Below, in pieces: positions 23,901 through 34,364 of a DNA stretch of 64,000 nt. The stretch's first letter is position 1. The number at the start of each line of letters is the position of its first letter. Under the pieces are notes generated by a model. That model saw only the letters and a list, made by a program, of their open reading frames with translations, ran no database searches and was not told the origin of the DNA. This DNA comes from Nymphaea colorata (Eukaryota > Streptophyta > Magnoliopsida > Nymphaeales > Nymphaeaceae). The stretch covers positions 14,935,149 through 14,999,148 of the forward strand of contig NC_045146.1 in the NCBI RefSeq assembly GCF_008831285.2, given 5' to 3'. The position numbers and the translations under genes were made by a program.

Positions 23901-26888
23901 ATGTACCACCCGGAGGGCATGGTGTCTGCTGAAGAGAAGCTGGAGGCGCATTCTGCTGAAGACGTAAACGGGCCGGGCTGGGCCTCGGGCATGGTTGACC
24001 TGGCACGGTACCCGGCCCGGGTTGTCAAATAGTCGGGCCGGGCCTGGGCCGGCCCGACCCGATGCCCAGGTCTATTTACACCTAGCATGTTTTTTTTTCT
24101 AGAAAATCATAAAGAACTATAACTTAGAGCACTATATTTCCATTCAATATACAATAACTCATGCATAGATTGATATTTAAGCATATGCATACATAGAGGT
24201 ACATGTATATATCTGTATATCTATACAAAGTAAAAAAATACATGGGTTTATGCTACAATCATCATTGAATATCTCCATACCTTTCAAATCTGAGTTGAAT
24301 TCTCGTCAGCTTCTTTGCTTTAGTTTATTCCCAGCAGCTACCAATCTCAATCTCAACTAGAAAGAGAGCAAAGATTCCATCACTCCCTCTCTCCCTTTCT
24401 CTCTCTCTCTCTCTCATTTCTTGTTGCTGGACTTTCTCATCTAGGGCTGCAGCAAAAAGGGATGATTCAACCTCTCTCAATAAAAGGAATAACTCGTCCG
24501 TTTTTTCTTCCCCTTTCTTTCTTTCTATGACTGCTCCCTTGATTAAATTGACAGTTTCAATGCAATTTAACAGTCAAAATCTACCGTTTAGAATTCCTGC
24601 CCATATTAATGTTTTCTATAATTAAAGAAAAGAAAATAAAATCGTGGGCATTACAAATGGTGATAAGGTAAGAGCAAACGGGCAGAATGATGACTCTTTA
24701 CATGTGGCTTCTTTCATCCTGATATTTACTTGTAACTACAGCGGGCAATGTTGGTTGTTCATGAATCACATTTTCGGAGGAACTCGACATCTTTACTCTT
24801 CTACCTTTTTCTTTTTCCCCTTCTTTGATGAACTTTTCCACCACAATCCGGATTTATTGGAGATCTTGTTGCTTAAATTGCAAAATAGTCTATAAACTGC
24901 TTCTCGTGGATGGCATAATCTGAAGTTCTGAACCGTGGCACAAACAGGGGTTGGTTTCCGCCATGGTGGTTAGCACAGAAGACATGCTGGAAAGGTGGGA
25001 GAAGGAAACCGGAGAAGGGCCAAAGGAGGTCGATGCATTCCAAGAATTACACGTCCTGGCAGCTGACATCGTCTCTAGAACTGCTTTCGGGGGCAACTAC
25101 GAGCAAGGGAAACGAATCTTCAGCCTGCAGGAAAAGCAGACGACCCTTGCAATGCAGGCACTGCGTTCCGTCTATATTCCGGGCTCCAGGTAATAATTTG
25201 TCCTAAATCACATGGTCATTATCGTTTTCTCTACATGCTTCCATTTCTTTTCAATTAGCTTCTGTATGAGATTGACAAATGAAAATAAAATTGACAAACA
25301 ATGAAAATTGAAAATCCCATATCTGTCACTTGATCTCTTGGTCGTTTGTAAGCATAGCATTAGGAGATTTGAGAGGAAAAGTCCCAATTTCAACCGGATG
25401 TGGTTGACACAAGACTCCTAACTCTATACCCTCTGGTTTTCTTTTAACATTTGTTTCTTCATTTTCGATTCGGTTCCTTCTTTCCACTGCTTCCCTTAAT
25501 CCTAATACTTTTGCTAATCTAATCCTTTTGAAAACATTTTCTCTCATGCTTCCTCTGCACGCATAGTTTGTTCCCTCTGTCATTTTCGACTAGTGGGACA
25601 GTGGCGTCAATAGTTTGGATATGATTCCCTTGTTGATGTGTTAACACTCTTACCCTCCACTGTTTGTTTCATCCCCATCTAGGTTGGCTTCAAAACAGGC
25701 TCCCTCGTTTTTTTTTACTGCTTAACCAATTACACTCTACGCATCACCTTTCACGGCATTTTTGTGCACTTTCTTCTTGCTTCCTATTGCCTGAACCCCG
25801 CCTTCTGCTCGTTCGCTATATATGGTTCTGAAACATTGCATTTCGTGGTTGTCTCAATGCCCTTCTTTAAAGATTCCTTCCTACACAAAAGAACAGAGAG
25901 AGATGGAGAACTGAGAGCGAGATCAAGTCTTTGCTACGCGTGCTGATTGCTAGCAAACAGGAAGAACTAAAGGAGAAGAGCACGAACCTACTGGGCTTGA
26001 TGCTTTCGGCGAATAACGAAGAAAGGGAGGAAGATACGATGAGCATGGAGGAAATCGTGGACGAGTGCAAGACCTTCTACTTTGCCGGCAAAGAAGCGAC
26101 TGCCGCCTTTCTAACGTGGACCGTTCTTCTTCTCGCATTACACAAGGAATGGCAATCCAAAGCGCGCGATGAAGTTCTTTCTGTGTTCGGACGCCATGGT
26201 CATCCAGTTGCGGAGAGCTTAGATGAACTCAAAATTGTGAGTCTTCTTTTTTGTTCTTCTACGCATTATCCTCTAGGATGTCATATAGTTCTGTATGTTG
26301 CTTTCTCACCAATTTGGATGTTCTTATGTCTGTCAAGTGCAATAGTTACATAAATTTTGCATCTATATTTCAGAAATTAGGCTTCAAGATCAATATATCT
26401 TGCTTTCCTAATTGTTGAATTGTAAAAGGCAGTTCCTAATTGTGCCTAAAAACGTTGCTGTGATGAAACAGGTGGAGATGGTCCTAAAGGAATCTCTCCG
26501 GCTTTATCCTCCGGCCGTCGTTCTCCATCGTCAGGCTTACAAGGACATCAAGCTTGGCGATGTAACTCTGCCAGCCGGCGTGCAAGTCTACTTGCCGATC
26601 CTAGCCGTCCATCACGACGCCGACCTCTGGGGCCCGGACGTGTCAGAGTTCAACCCGGCAAGGTTTTCCGACGGGTCCAGCAACCCAGCTGCGTTCTTCC
26701 CCTTCGCAATGGGGCCTAGAGTGTGCATTGGCAAGAACCTAGTCATGACAGAAGGCAGGGTCGTCATCTCCATGATCCTGCAGCAGTTCTCTCTTGATGT
26801 CTCGCCTACTTACGTGCATGCACCCATGCAGTTTATGGCCTTACAGCCCCAATATGGGGCACAAGTTATCCTTCACAGGATGTCCTAG
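14910..26888 (+). CDS. Cytochrome P450, CYP72 clan, copy C, complete but with a giant intron 1 and altered I-helix
   Basis: Four exons: 14910-15407, 24948-25189, 25873-26236, 26472-26888 (1521 nt, 506 aa), with the same phases and GC donor as copy B. Intron 1 is about 9.5 kb because of nested insertions between about 16.9 and 24.7 kb; sequence on both sides still matches the introns of copies A and B, which supports one gene. Copy C differs from its sisters at conserved places. The I-helix reads AGKEAT, so the conserved Thr322 is Ala. The haem loop reads FAMGPRVCIG, which still fits FxxGxRxCxG and keeps Cys453. The end of exon 2 reads PGSR instead of PGFR, and exon 2 begins Gly-Leu instead of Gly-Met. 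The frame is open throughout. It may be a functional enzyme with altered oxygen activation or an early-stage decaying copy. Transcription across the intron is unproven. Confidence 0.85.
17458..17610 (-). pseudogene. RPS15: Captured exon of cytosolic ribosomal protein S15 (uS19), frameshifted
   Basis: The minus strand reads, after an AG acceptor at 17612-17611, VDVETEVAGRQMKRRTFKKF and then SF. In another frame follows RGVDLDALLDMPTKELVKLF and on to LARRR at a GT donor. This is the N-terminal part of eukaryotic RPS15. A 7-nt insertion (a partial repeat of TTCAG) between the two parts breaks the frame. A telo-box (AAACCCTAG on the minus strand, 17658-17666), common in ribosomal protein promoters, lies about 50 bp upstream, so the 5' end of the gene was taken, intron junctions included. 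The rest of RPS15 is absent. Not functional as RPS15. Confidence 0.75.
17820..17990. repeat. Short repeats of palindromic CCCTCGNNGAGGG-type units
   Basis: Repeated variants of ACCCTCG and CGAGGGTTTC, followed by a GA tract. A similar cluster occurs at 39330-39480, again next to CT-rich sequence. Confidence 0.5.
18245..19849. other. Inserted sequence of unknown origin, with a promoter-like patch
   Basis: Lies between the two gene-carrying elements in the copy C intron. At 19104-19110 there is TATAAAA, followed at 19118-19130 by AACCCTAACCCTC, a combination typical of plant ribosomal/translation gene promoters. A possible short exon from 19465 ends at a GT donor near 19593. No protein was recognised. 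Confidence 0.3.
20513..23827 (-). mobile_element. Nested hAT DNA transposon (3315 bp) with perfect 8-bp target duplication
   Basis: Flanked by GTATCAGC at 20505-20512 and 23828-23835, a perfect 8-bp duplication as expected for hAT. The termini read CAATGTTGTA (left) and CAGTGTTGTA (right end, reversed). Both subterminal regions are packed with CGTATCG/CGATACG words, probably transposase-binding repeats. It encodes a decayed BED-type transposase on the minus strand and sits inside the captured trihelix fragment. Confidence 0.9.
20929..23323 (-). pseudogene. hAT transposase with BED zinc finger, DUF659 and hATC domains, inactivated
   Basis: In minus-strand order: BED-type zinc finger (KCSLCGNTFSGGISRMKHH, near 23300-23220), an acidic/Arg-rich linker, the DUF659 region (DGWTDTRSRTLVNFF and FITDNAANYRATGDLL, about 22900-22373), a central region (about 22280-21857), the hATC dimerisation block (about 21479-21273), and an acidic C-terminus (to about 20929). 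In-frame stops interrupt it after GDLLF (22370-22372), after SANDQC (about 22260), and before TLQSVL (about 22146). A GWTD duplication sits where about 35 residues of the usual DUF659 core seem to be missing. It cannot make a full transposase, so movement needed an enzyme from elsewhere or predates the decay. Confidence 0.85.
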
Positions 26889-28136
26889 ACGATGGAAGAT
26901 CATAAGATCTACCAGATCACATTGTTAAACAAACTGCTATGCTGTAAATGTTCATCACCGACTCTCAAGAAGTGTTCAGAGTTCTCCTTCATGCTTCTTC
27001 TTCTTTTGTTTCTTTTCTGTTGAGTCGGTGATTTAAAGAAAAATCAACATTCTCAACCACCATAAATAAGGGTGCTGGCCCCGTTGTTATGTGAAGCTCA
27101 CTAAGGGAGTTAGGTGGGTCCTGCATGTATTGTGTTATGTTGTAAACTTGTTTTGAATAATAGTTGTTTATTAAGTGTATTGCTTGATCAAGTTCACTTC
27201 GTGAATTAATTAATTATGTTATTGAGATTTGAATAAAGGGATTCTACCAAAGTGTGCTATAGAATTATTTGTCGGATTTTTCTTCGCATAAATTATTTGG
27301 ATTTGGATCTTGAAAAATCAGCATTAAGTATATCTGATGTCCAAGTATATTTGAAACTAACATTTTTTTAGTGTCATCCAAGCACAACCAAACTTTTTTT
27401 TTTTCCAAGAAGTCGTGTGTACCATCTTGAGATGAAAAATATTTTGGAAAAATTGGTGGCTCATTGAAAATCAAGTTTGCCAATCGAGGTGGTTAACTGT
27501 AGTGGTCCAAAAGGTAGGCGCGTCTTTGCGATATCCTGAATGTTTGCCGCTTTTCGGAAATCGAAGGACACTTTTAGAAAGGGGTCCACCGAGGCTTCCG
27601 CGTGGCAAGGCATGCTATGATATTTTGGGAGGATAAAATGGTAATGTCGCAACGTTTCAAAGAAAGGGAAAGGAGAAAGCGAAATTTTCTTTTGTGTGAC
27701 AATAATTTTATGTAATTTTCAAACAGACTCACTTTTGTTCTTGTTCAAAGACCGTCAATAGGGTAGGTTGGGAATAGGTTATGGCCGGGATAAGATACAA
27801 ATGGTCAAAATGTCTCTCAGAATACCCTTCAGAGTAAAAGTAAAATTAAAAAAAAAAATTACACCCTATAAAATTATTAAAATACCCTTATGATTAGTGC
27901 AGGGACATGTCTTCCCATGTTAAAGGCATTACATGGAAAGTGGTGAGATAATGTTAAGACATTACATAGGTCATTAGTAATAATGGATAATTGTAGCGAT
28001 GTTTGTGGGAACTTCTGCGTTTTTTTTAATAAACAAGAACACTGCAAGCATTTGAAAGATTAACCTAACCATTATTAGTTACAAGGTCAGGAAATTATGG
28101 AAAAATTAAAAATTAAGGTATTATATTGAGCTTAAG

Positions 28137-28508
28137 GGTCGTTTGACAATGAGAAAGGTAATATACTGTTTGATATCTATCTTAGAAATTGAGATGGATT
28201 TTTGAAACACTATGGGGACGTTTGATTACTATGTGATGTGGATATGTTGCGACATGCTTTCATCAAACTGAGGATCTTAAGTTAGAACTAAAAATGCACA
28301 TTTAAGATCCTTATTTTACTTCCTTGCATTAACAAAAAATCATATTTAAGATTGGAGGGAGATTTTAAATCTACAGTTCTCAAATTGTAAGGATCTCAAA
28401 TATGAGGCTATCAAACACTCTCTCTATTAAAACATTTTTATGTATCTCCTCCAATTTATAGGGTAAATACATAAAACATGATGCTACTATCCCTAGTATC
28501 AAACGACT
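28137..28508. mobile_element. MITE-like repeat with GTCGTTTGA termini
   Basis: The left end reads GGGTCGTTTGACAATG and the right end, reversed, GAAGTCGTTTGATAC. The interior contains a further internal copy (GGGACGTTTGATTAC). A clear target duplication was not found. Confidence 0.35.
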
Positions 28509-28703
28509 TCTTTGCACATTTGGCATTCACGTTCCCCACCTTGCCATCCTTTGCTTGTGGTTGAACGATGAGATGTTCAAACTCTTGAGTGTAGATTGAC
28601 TATTTTACTGATGTTATGACTATTTCAACATCAGCTAACTATTGTTAGAACAAGCTTTTTTGCACCTTCTTTATATGGGGGTAACATGTCTCCCTTATAC
28701 GGC

Positions 28704-28988
28704 ATGCTTCGTAGGAGTGTGGGCCGTGTCTCAGTCTCTGTGTGGTTGATCATTGTCTTGGTAAGCTATTGCCTCACCAACTAGTTAATCAAACACAAGC
28801 CCCTCTTCGGACGGATTCCTCCTTTTGCTCCTTAGCTTATGGGGTATTAGCAGTTGTTTCCAGCTGTTGTCCCCCTCCCAAAGGCAGGTTCTTATGTGTT
28901 ACTCATCCGTCCGCCACCAGTTCCTTTCTGACTTTATGTGTTAAGCATGCCGCTAGAGTTCATCTTGAGCGGGAATCAAACACTCCAT
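28704..28988 (-). pseudogene. rrn16: Nuclear insert of plastid 16S rDNA (rrn16 5' region)
   Basis: The minus strand matches the first part of chloroplast 16S rRNA. Recognisable words include the 5' end around GATTCCCGCTCAAGATGAAC, the GCATGCTTAACACATAAAG region, AACAACAGCTGGAAAC, GGCGATGATCA-type sequence and the GAGACACGGCCCACACTCC region. It carries several C-to-T type changes and a deletion of about 24 bp between two TGATCAT repeats. It is a nuclear plastid DNA fragment, not a functional rRNA. Confidence 0.85.
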
Positions 28989-29522
28989 CATTTACCCAAT
29001 GAATGTACGTGCCACAAGAGGAGGGGCACCTGCACATGCTCCCATGGCGTGCACAAATCACGCTAGTTAATGATAAGCTATCTATTTGTATTATTTTGTA
29101 CCTTCATTTCTTTTAATAAGGTTTTGGGAGGCCCTAACTTCCAAGGGAGTTTGCGTCTCAATGATAAGTTACATTAAATTGAAAACATGTATAAAAAGAG
29201 GCGTTTCCATAATAATGAAGAAGACTTGACGCCTTTTTGAATTTGTGCTAAAAAAGTTGGGAGTACTTTGGAACTTTTTCCAAAACTGAATTTCTTTCTT
29301 CAATTGCGCTTCCAAGAAAGAAGGGACAAACTTAATGCATGAGAAATTTAGTAATCTGGCGGGGATTGAAAAGCAATTAGCGAAAATATTCCGAGGGCAT
29401 GGGAGGAAGAGTTTCCAGCCATTTTATTCCCGCCGACTCCCTCGAATCTTCCTCCGACAGATTTTTTTTTCCTTTTAGTCGCCATGAGAGCGAAGGGACG
29501 CACATTTTCTGACGAGCGAAGT

Positions 29523-29967
29523 GTTAGGGTTTAGGGTTTGGGGAAGGATAGAAGAAGAAGAAAAGTGAGACCGACGGCTCGAAGGTTCCTTCCTTCAGGT
29601 AGATTCGTTTCCTCGATTTCCATCCACATCCCCTTCGGTACAGCCTGTGCTGAATCTTGCATTCATCTCTTAGATTCTTTGGAGTGTTTTCGATTTCTTG
29701 CGGCGAGTTTCTTATCGAAGTTTGTTCTTTCGTGTTGCAATTTCCTTCTGTTTCTGCTTTGTTTTTTCTTAGGCCTTCTTAGGGTTCAGGTTTAGTTTAG
29801 TGTGGCTCATCGGGGGAGAGGTTCGGTGGTTTGTGAGTGGATGAGGAGAGACTGAGCTATGAAAGATTGCCGATCGTTGAAGATTCGAGATTGCGTTTGT
29901 TTCTGTAGTAAGGTTATTCAGGGTTTGTGGTTTTTGGGTTAATATTTGAATAAAAGAAAGGAGTAAG
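29523..29967 (+). promoter_or_regulatory. Leader region of the PP2C gene
   Basis: Begins with TTAGGGTTTAGGGTTTGGGG (a telo-box-like motif in reverse). A possible 5'UTR intron donor (CAG|GTAGAT) lies near 29599, but no acceptor was settled. The coding start at 29968 is the first ATG of the intact exon 1 frame. Confidence 0.35.
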
Positions 29968-31684
29968 ATGCCATTTTCGGGTTGTCCTTTGAGGGTGAAG
30001 ATTGCTCTCCAATTGGCGGTCAGGGTCAGGGGGGTTCAGAATCCGCTGCGGTTGTTTAGCCGGAGAGGGGGTTCGTGGTCTGTGAGCTCGGGATTGTCTC
30101 CGTCTTCCTTCTCGTCGACTCTTGTGACATCTGAGACGAGGCTCTCTTCTGTAGGGTTGCAGAAGCAGAGCCTTCCTGCGGGCAATCTGTTCTCTGAAGG
30201 TGTGATCGATCGACCAAGGGCGATCTCGGTTGTTGCGGCATCTTTTTGCCAGCTTGGGATTTTCCGTGCTGATCAACTATTGGCGGAGTCTGGTGGTCAT
30301 AGTTTTACCATTCCAAGGCCAAACCAAGGGGAGGTTATGGCTACGACCAGTTCCGTTCTGATGAGGGTCGAATCGCCTCCGGCGTCTGTATACACATTGG
30401 GTTTGGGGAAGGCCTGTGGGCAGCCAATTTGCAGATTACACACAGGACGTTCGCCTGTTGTTGCTACTGGTGGCACGAAGCTGTTTAGTTGTAATGGGAA
30501 AGTTACTGGAAGTATGAAGAACCGTGGACAGGCGGGAAGAAATATGTTCTACCATTTTAGCTTATTCGGCCTTTCTGGTTCTCAAAGTGCGTCTAATCCG
30601 TTTGCAAATACCGAAAGGAAGGATTTCCATTCTTCAAGTTCTGCGGTACATTCTGCGGGGGCAGCCCCTGATGTGTCTTTTGATGGAGTTGCACCCGTGG
30701 ATCGGACAGATAGTTCTGCAGTTTCTCCAGAACAGTATGTGTTTTCGTCTTCCTTCTCTTGCTTATCTTTTGTGATCGATTTTTCACTTCTGTGAAATAT
30801 TTTTTGGTGCTTTGTTGACTTTCCGAATTACCAATTTTTGTCAAGGGTTATGCATAGGGGATTCAATTTGGCGGGTCACTTTTCCAAGCTGTATGAGTTT
30901 TCTGTCAAAGATGTGCATAAGTGTTTAAGTTGATGTGACTTTGGTTTGATGCCCAAGTTGGCAATTCTCTCTGGATTTTTTAACCTATGCACAATTATGT
31001 AGACTTTTAGTGTCTGATAGTAAGTAGCATCAAAATAGCTTCCTTGTTTCTTTATAATGCATGTGCAAGTATAGTTCGCTTAGGATAATCTCAAGAATGT
31101 GAGTCATAAGGCACCTTACACAATCTATATCTTGCTGGGATTGCACTGATCTTTTATAAAATGTTGTTTACTTCAGCTGCATCATCGTATTTTCCTTTAG
31201 ATTATTGCCCATTAATGTACATGCTTGCTGGTGTTGGTTTTGGTTGAAACTTGGTTTGGGATATTGACTAGCTTTTCTGGTCCTTCTGTAGCTCAAACAA
31301 ATTGAAGTTGGCTGCGGATATAAAACATCTTTAGGGAGACATGCCTTGCACCTCCTGTGTCAAGTTCCCATTGTATTCTTCCCCTGTATGTGGAACTGGT
31401 TCATTCTTTCATTGCATTTCCAAATAGATGGGGCACATGCTTGCAAAGACTACAAAATATATACTGTCTTGCTCTTAATCTAAGTTGTCAGAATCAGAAA
31501 ACAGACACAGGTTGTCCATGACTCCATATATTGAAAGAAGAAATGGCAGGGTAGGCAAAGAGAAGAAAGGAGGGAGGTTAGATGAAAAATGAATCGAAGA
31601 GGAAGAAAGGTAAGCAAGGGTGAAGGGATAAGTGCAGGAGGCTCTACCTGACTTTGTGTGGTTGTCATTCTCTCTCTCTCTCTC

Positions 31685-31726
<42 letters not shown>

Positions 31727-31833
31727 CATATGATTCTCCTTCTTGACTTTAACTTCTTCATTTTCTTCCATTTAACTTTGTCTGATACTTACATTGATGT
31801 GACTCGAGCTTTCTAGCAAAAATACTAGTTCCT

Positions 31834-31922
<89 letters not shown>

Positions 31923-31971
31923 AACTAGTATTTTTGCTAGAAAGCTCGAGTCACATCAATGTAAGTATCAT

Positions 31972-32008
<37 letters not shown>

Positions 32009-34364
32009 ACTAGTATTTTTGCTAGAAAGCTCGAGTCACATCAATGTAAGTATCAGACAAAATTAAATGGAAGAAAATGAAGAAGAAGTTAAAGTCAAGA
32101 AGGAGAAATCATTTTGTTTCTTCTTCCATTCCCATTTGCTTTTATACTTTTTTATGGGAATGGAGAGGGAGAATAGGGCAACGGGAGAGATAAGGCACTG
32201 TGCCTTCTTCCATTCACATTCCCTTTTATGTTTTTTCATTAGAATGGGTAGGCTGGTAGAGGCACATCCCTCATCTGTAGACACATCTCTTGGCATGTGT
32301 CTCATGGTTGGTGCACGTGCCATTTGTGGATAATCACATTTATGTCTCAAAGTGAATGCCTTGTGATTATAGTTGGATGGTTGATTCACCACAAAGGGAC
32401 TAAGTACATCAACTTCACCTTCATGACTTTTGATTGTGTCCATGCTCTTGATCCCAAGTGCTTCTTGGTTGCATGGATGTTGTTTGCATATCTGATCTAG
32501 GATGTGAAGGAAAAGAGGAAAAATGTTTTCTTTTGGTAGAACTTGATGAACGAGAAGGACGAGAAAAGAAAACATTATTGGATTTCAAGGATGAAAGGGT
32601 AAACTTTAATGGTTAATGGGTCAGATTTAGTGCTTCGTCTAAAATTTTAAAGTGAACAATTGTAAAGGAGATTTGTCTTTTCTTCTGTAATCCCATAATC
32701 AATGGGTTCACCTTGACTTCATTCTTAACATAAAAATCCAAAACACAGTGAGTTATATCCACTGGGAGGGCAATATTTAGATATCTTATGCAGCCAATAA
32801 GGTTCATCATTTAAAATGATAAAATTGAAGTAGTTACATGGTGTCAGCTTGTGGTTTCAAAACCTGTTTTTTGCGTCTAACCAACTTCTCGAAGATTCTT
32901 TTTACTATTATAGGCCTTAGCTGACCACATGGGGTCAACATTTTTAGAGCACATGGGCAGCATGAGCATTGTGGGTGGGTTGTGTTTGGTTTCATTATCT
33001 GAATTTGAAAGCAATTCAGACTTCATGGTTGTGTTCGGTTTCATTAGTGAGCATGGAAACAGTTCAGACTTCGTCCTTTTCATAACCTGTCTTTGCCAGG
33101 TCTCAGAAGCTTTTCAGAAGTGGAAGTTTTATGGTTCACTTGCTGCATGCCATATGTGATCTTGGTCTGTGGAAGGGTCAATTTTCATCATTATGCATGT
33201 TTGGAGGCTGAAATGCGAGTTCACATTCTTGGTTAATTGTCCTTTAATTCTGCTCTTGAGCTCCTATCTTATTCTAGCATGTTTTTCCTTTTCTTTTTCT
33301 TATTTCAGAAAGATTTTAGGTGATAGAATCCTCAAGCTTGTCTCTGGATCGTGCTACCTTCCACATCCAGCAAAGGAAGAAACAGGTGGAGAAGATGCAC
33401 ATTTCATTTGTGTTGATGAACAAGCTATTGGTGTTGCAGATGGTGTTGGTGGTTGGGCTGATCTAGGCATCGATGCTGGCCAGTATGCTAGAGAACTGAT
33501 GTCTCATTCTGTGGCAGCAATCCAACAGGAACCCAAAGGTTCAATAGATCCAGCAAGGGTTCTGGAGAAAGCTCACTCAAGCACCAAAGCTAGAGGGTCC
33601 TCAACTGCTTGCATTGTTGCTCTCACAGATCAGGTTTGTTTCTTGTTTAGGCAATTATAGTGTACTTCTCGTGATGATGCGTTGTCATGCCGAGCAACTG
33701 GTCAGTTTATAGCCACCGACCAGGTTCAAAAACACATTAACTAGCGGAACTTCCCCCGTGACTTGAATGATTTCTTTCCTGAACGCTGCAAATAAATCTT
33801 TCACCTGGCCTGAGTTTAGAATCTTGGTTGCAGGGCGTACATGCTGTGAATCTAGGTGATAGTGGATTTATAGTTGTAAGGGATGGGTGCACCATCTTCC
33901 GTTCCCCTGTTCAGCAGCATGATTTCAATTTCACTTACCAGCTGGAAAGCGGGAACCGCGGTGACCTTCCTAGTTCTGGTCAGGTTTGTAATTTGCTGAC
34001 ACTATTTTACTTATTTCTCCTGCTTGGTTGCATATTGGCGAGGTTTTAATGGTTCGTTCATGATGTCTAGGTGTTCACGATTCCCGTTGCACCAGGGGAT
34101 GTGGTGGTCGCCGGGACGGATGGGCTATTTGATAACTTGTACAACAGTGAAGTGACAGCGGTTATTGTTCATGCAATTAGAGCTGGCTTAGGGCCGCAAG
34201 TGACTGCACAGAAGATAGCAGCACTTGCAAGGCAACGAGCACAGGACCAAAACCGGCAAACCCCATTTTCAACTGCTGCACAGGAGGCTGGATTTCGGTA
34301 CTATGGAGGCAAGCTGGACGATATCACTGTTGTTGTTTCTTACATAACGAGCTCGAGCACATAG
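29968..34364 (+). CDS. Probable protein phosphatase 2C (PP2C55/At4g16580-like)
   Basis: Mn/Mg-dependent Ser/Thr phosphatase of the plant group that includes Arabidopsis PP2C55 and rice BIPP2C1. Exons are 29968-30734, 33309-33633, 33834-33983 and 34071-34364 (1536 nt, 511 aa), all GT-AG. The first 255 residues are Ser-rich and poorly conserved, starting with a basic N-terminus that could target an organelle (not certain). The catalytic domain occupies about 262-511. Metal-binding Asp positions are GGEDAHF (Asp285), VADGVGGW (Asp300), GTDGLFDN (Asp431) and LDDITVVV (Asp497/498). GSSTACIVAL and NLGDSGF are also present. Intron 1 is 2574 bp and contains a large inverted repeat. Confidence 0.93.
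31671..31720. repeat. CT/TA microsatellite
   Basis: (TC)n followed by (TA)n directly left of the inverted repeat in PP2C intron 1. Confidence 0.85.
31732..32110. repeat. Large inverted repeat with a TA/GA core inside PP2C intron 1
   Basis: An outer left arm (31732-31830) is nearly the exact reverse complement of a right arm (32008-32110). A further inner copy of the arm core (about 31922-31970) makes 31782-31970 a close-to-perfect hairpin with TC/GA and TA microsatellites in the middle. The transcript of the intron should fold into a long stem. Confidence 0.9.

Larger units (their letters stand above)
20089..23990 (+). pseudogene. Captured C-terminal fragment of a trihelix/Myb-SANT-like gene, interrupted by a hAT element
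   Basis: The first part (about 20120-20512) encodes RVFNLLCTHLLEIKDLM and a long Arg/Glu-rich coiled coil ending EVLVRLMYQ. The reading continues in frame after the nested element with LFGSGGDGLGGLNLMPSQVL (from about 23836) to about 23970. This resembles the region after the DNA-binding domain in plant Myb/SANT-like trihelix proteins; the DNA-binding domain is missing. It lies inside the element at 19850-24074 and is flanked by its GC-rich termini. The family identification is by recognition of the coiled-coil pattern and is moderate. Confidence 0.5.
19850..24074. mobile_element. Gene-carrying element with TAGRCCTGGGCATC termini (hAT-like), split by a nested hAT
   Basis: The left end begins TAGGCCTGGGCATCAGG. 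The right end, read in reverse, begins TAGACCTGGGCATCGGG. The two agree at 21 of the first 24 bases. Flanks are CTTACACC (19842-19849) and TTTACACC (24075-24082), a 7 of 8 base target duplication. Without the nested 3315-bp element and its duplication the original was about 0.9 kb. It carries the C-terminal part of a trihelix-like gene and no transposase of its own, so it is non-autonomous and was probably mobilised in trans. Confidence 0.7.
15408..24947 (+). other. Giant intron 1 of P450 copy C
   Basis: GC-AG intron of 9540 bp. The first 1.5 kb and last 0.24 kb match the introns of copies A and B. The middle (about 16.9-24.7 kb) is inserted DNA: an RPS15-carrying element, unidentified sequence at 18.26-19.84 kb, a trihelix-carrying element with a nested hAT, and a short tail to about 24.7 kb. 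Confidence 0.75.
1..26935 (+). repeat. Tandem array of three P450 gene units
   Basis: Exons, introns and intergenic flanks are duplicated together. Exon 4 stops lie at 3870, 11582 and 26888, and exon 1 starts at 7601 and 14910. The basic period is thus about 7.3-7.7 kb, with the third unit enlarged by about 7.8 kb of insertions. Matching intergenic stretches include 5400-5460 with 12990-13050 and 6590-6740 with 13790-13940. Homology after copy C fades near 26935, which marks the right edge of the array. The left edge is outside the window. Confidence 0.85.
26936..29520. other. Intergenic region between the P450 array and the PP2C gene
   Basis: AT-rich. It contains a MITE-like segment (28137-28508) and a plastid rDNA insert (28704-28988). 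No coding gene is supported. Confidence 0.6.

Noticed and set aside
28742-29002. 86-codon ORF in the 28.7-29.0 kb region
   Set aside because: It is a translation of the antisense strand of the plastid 16S rDNA insert.
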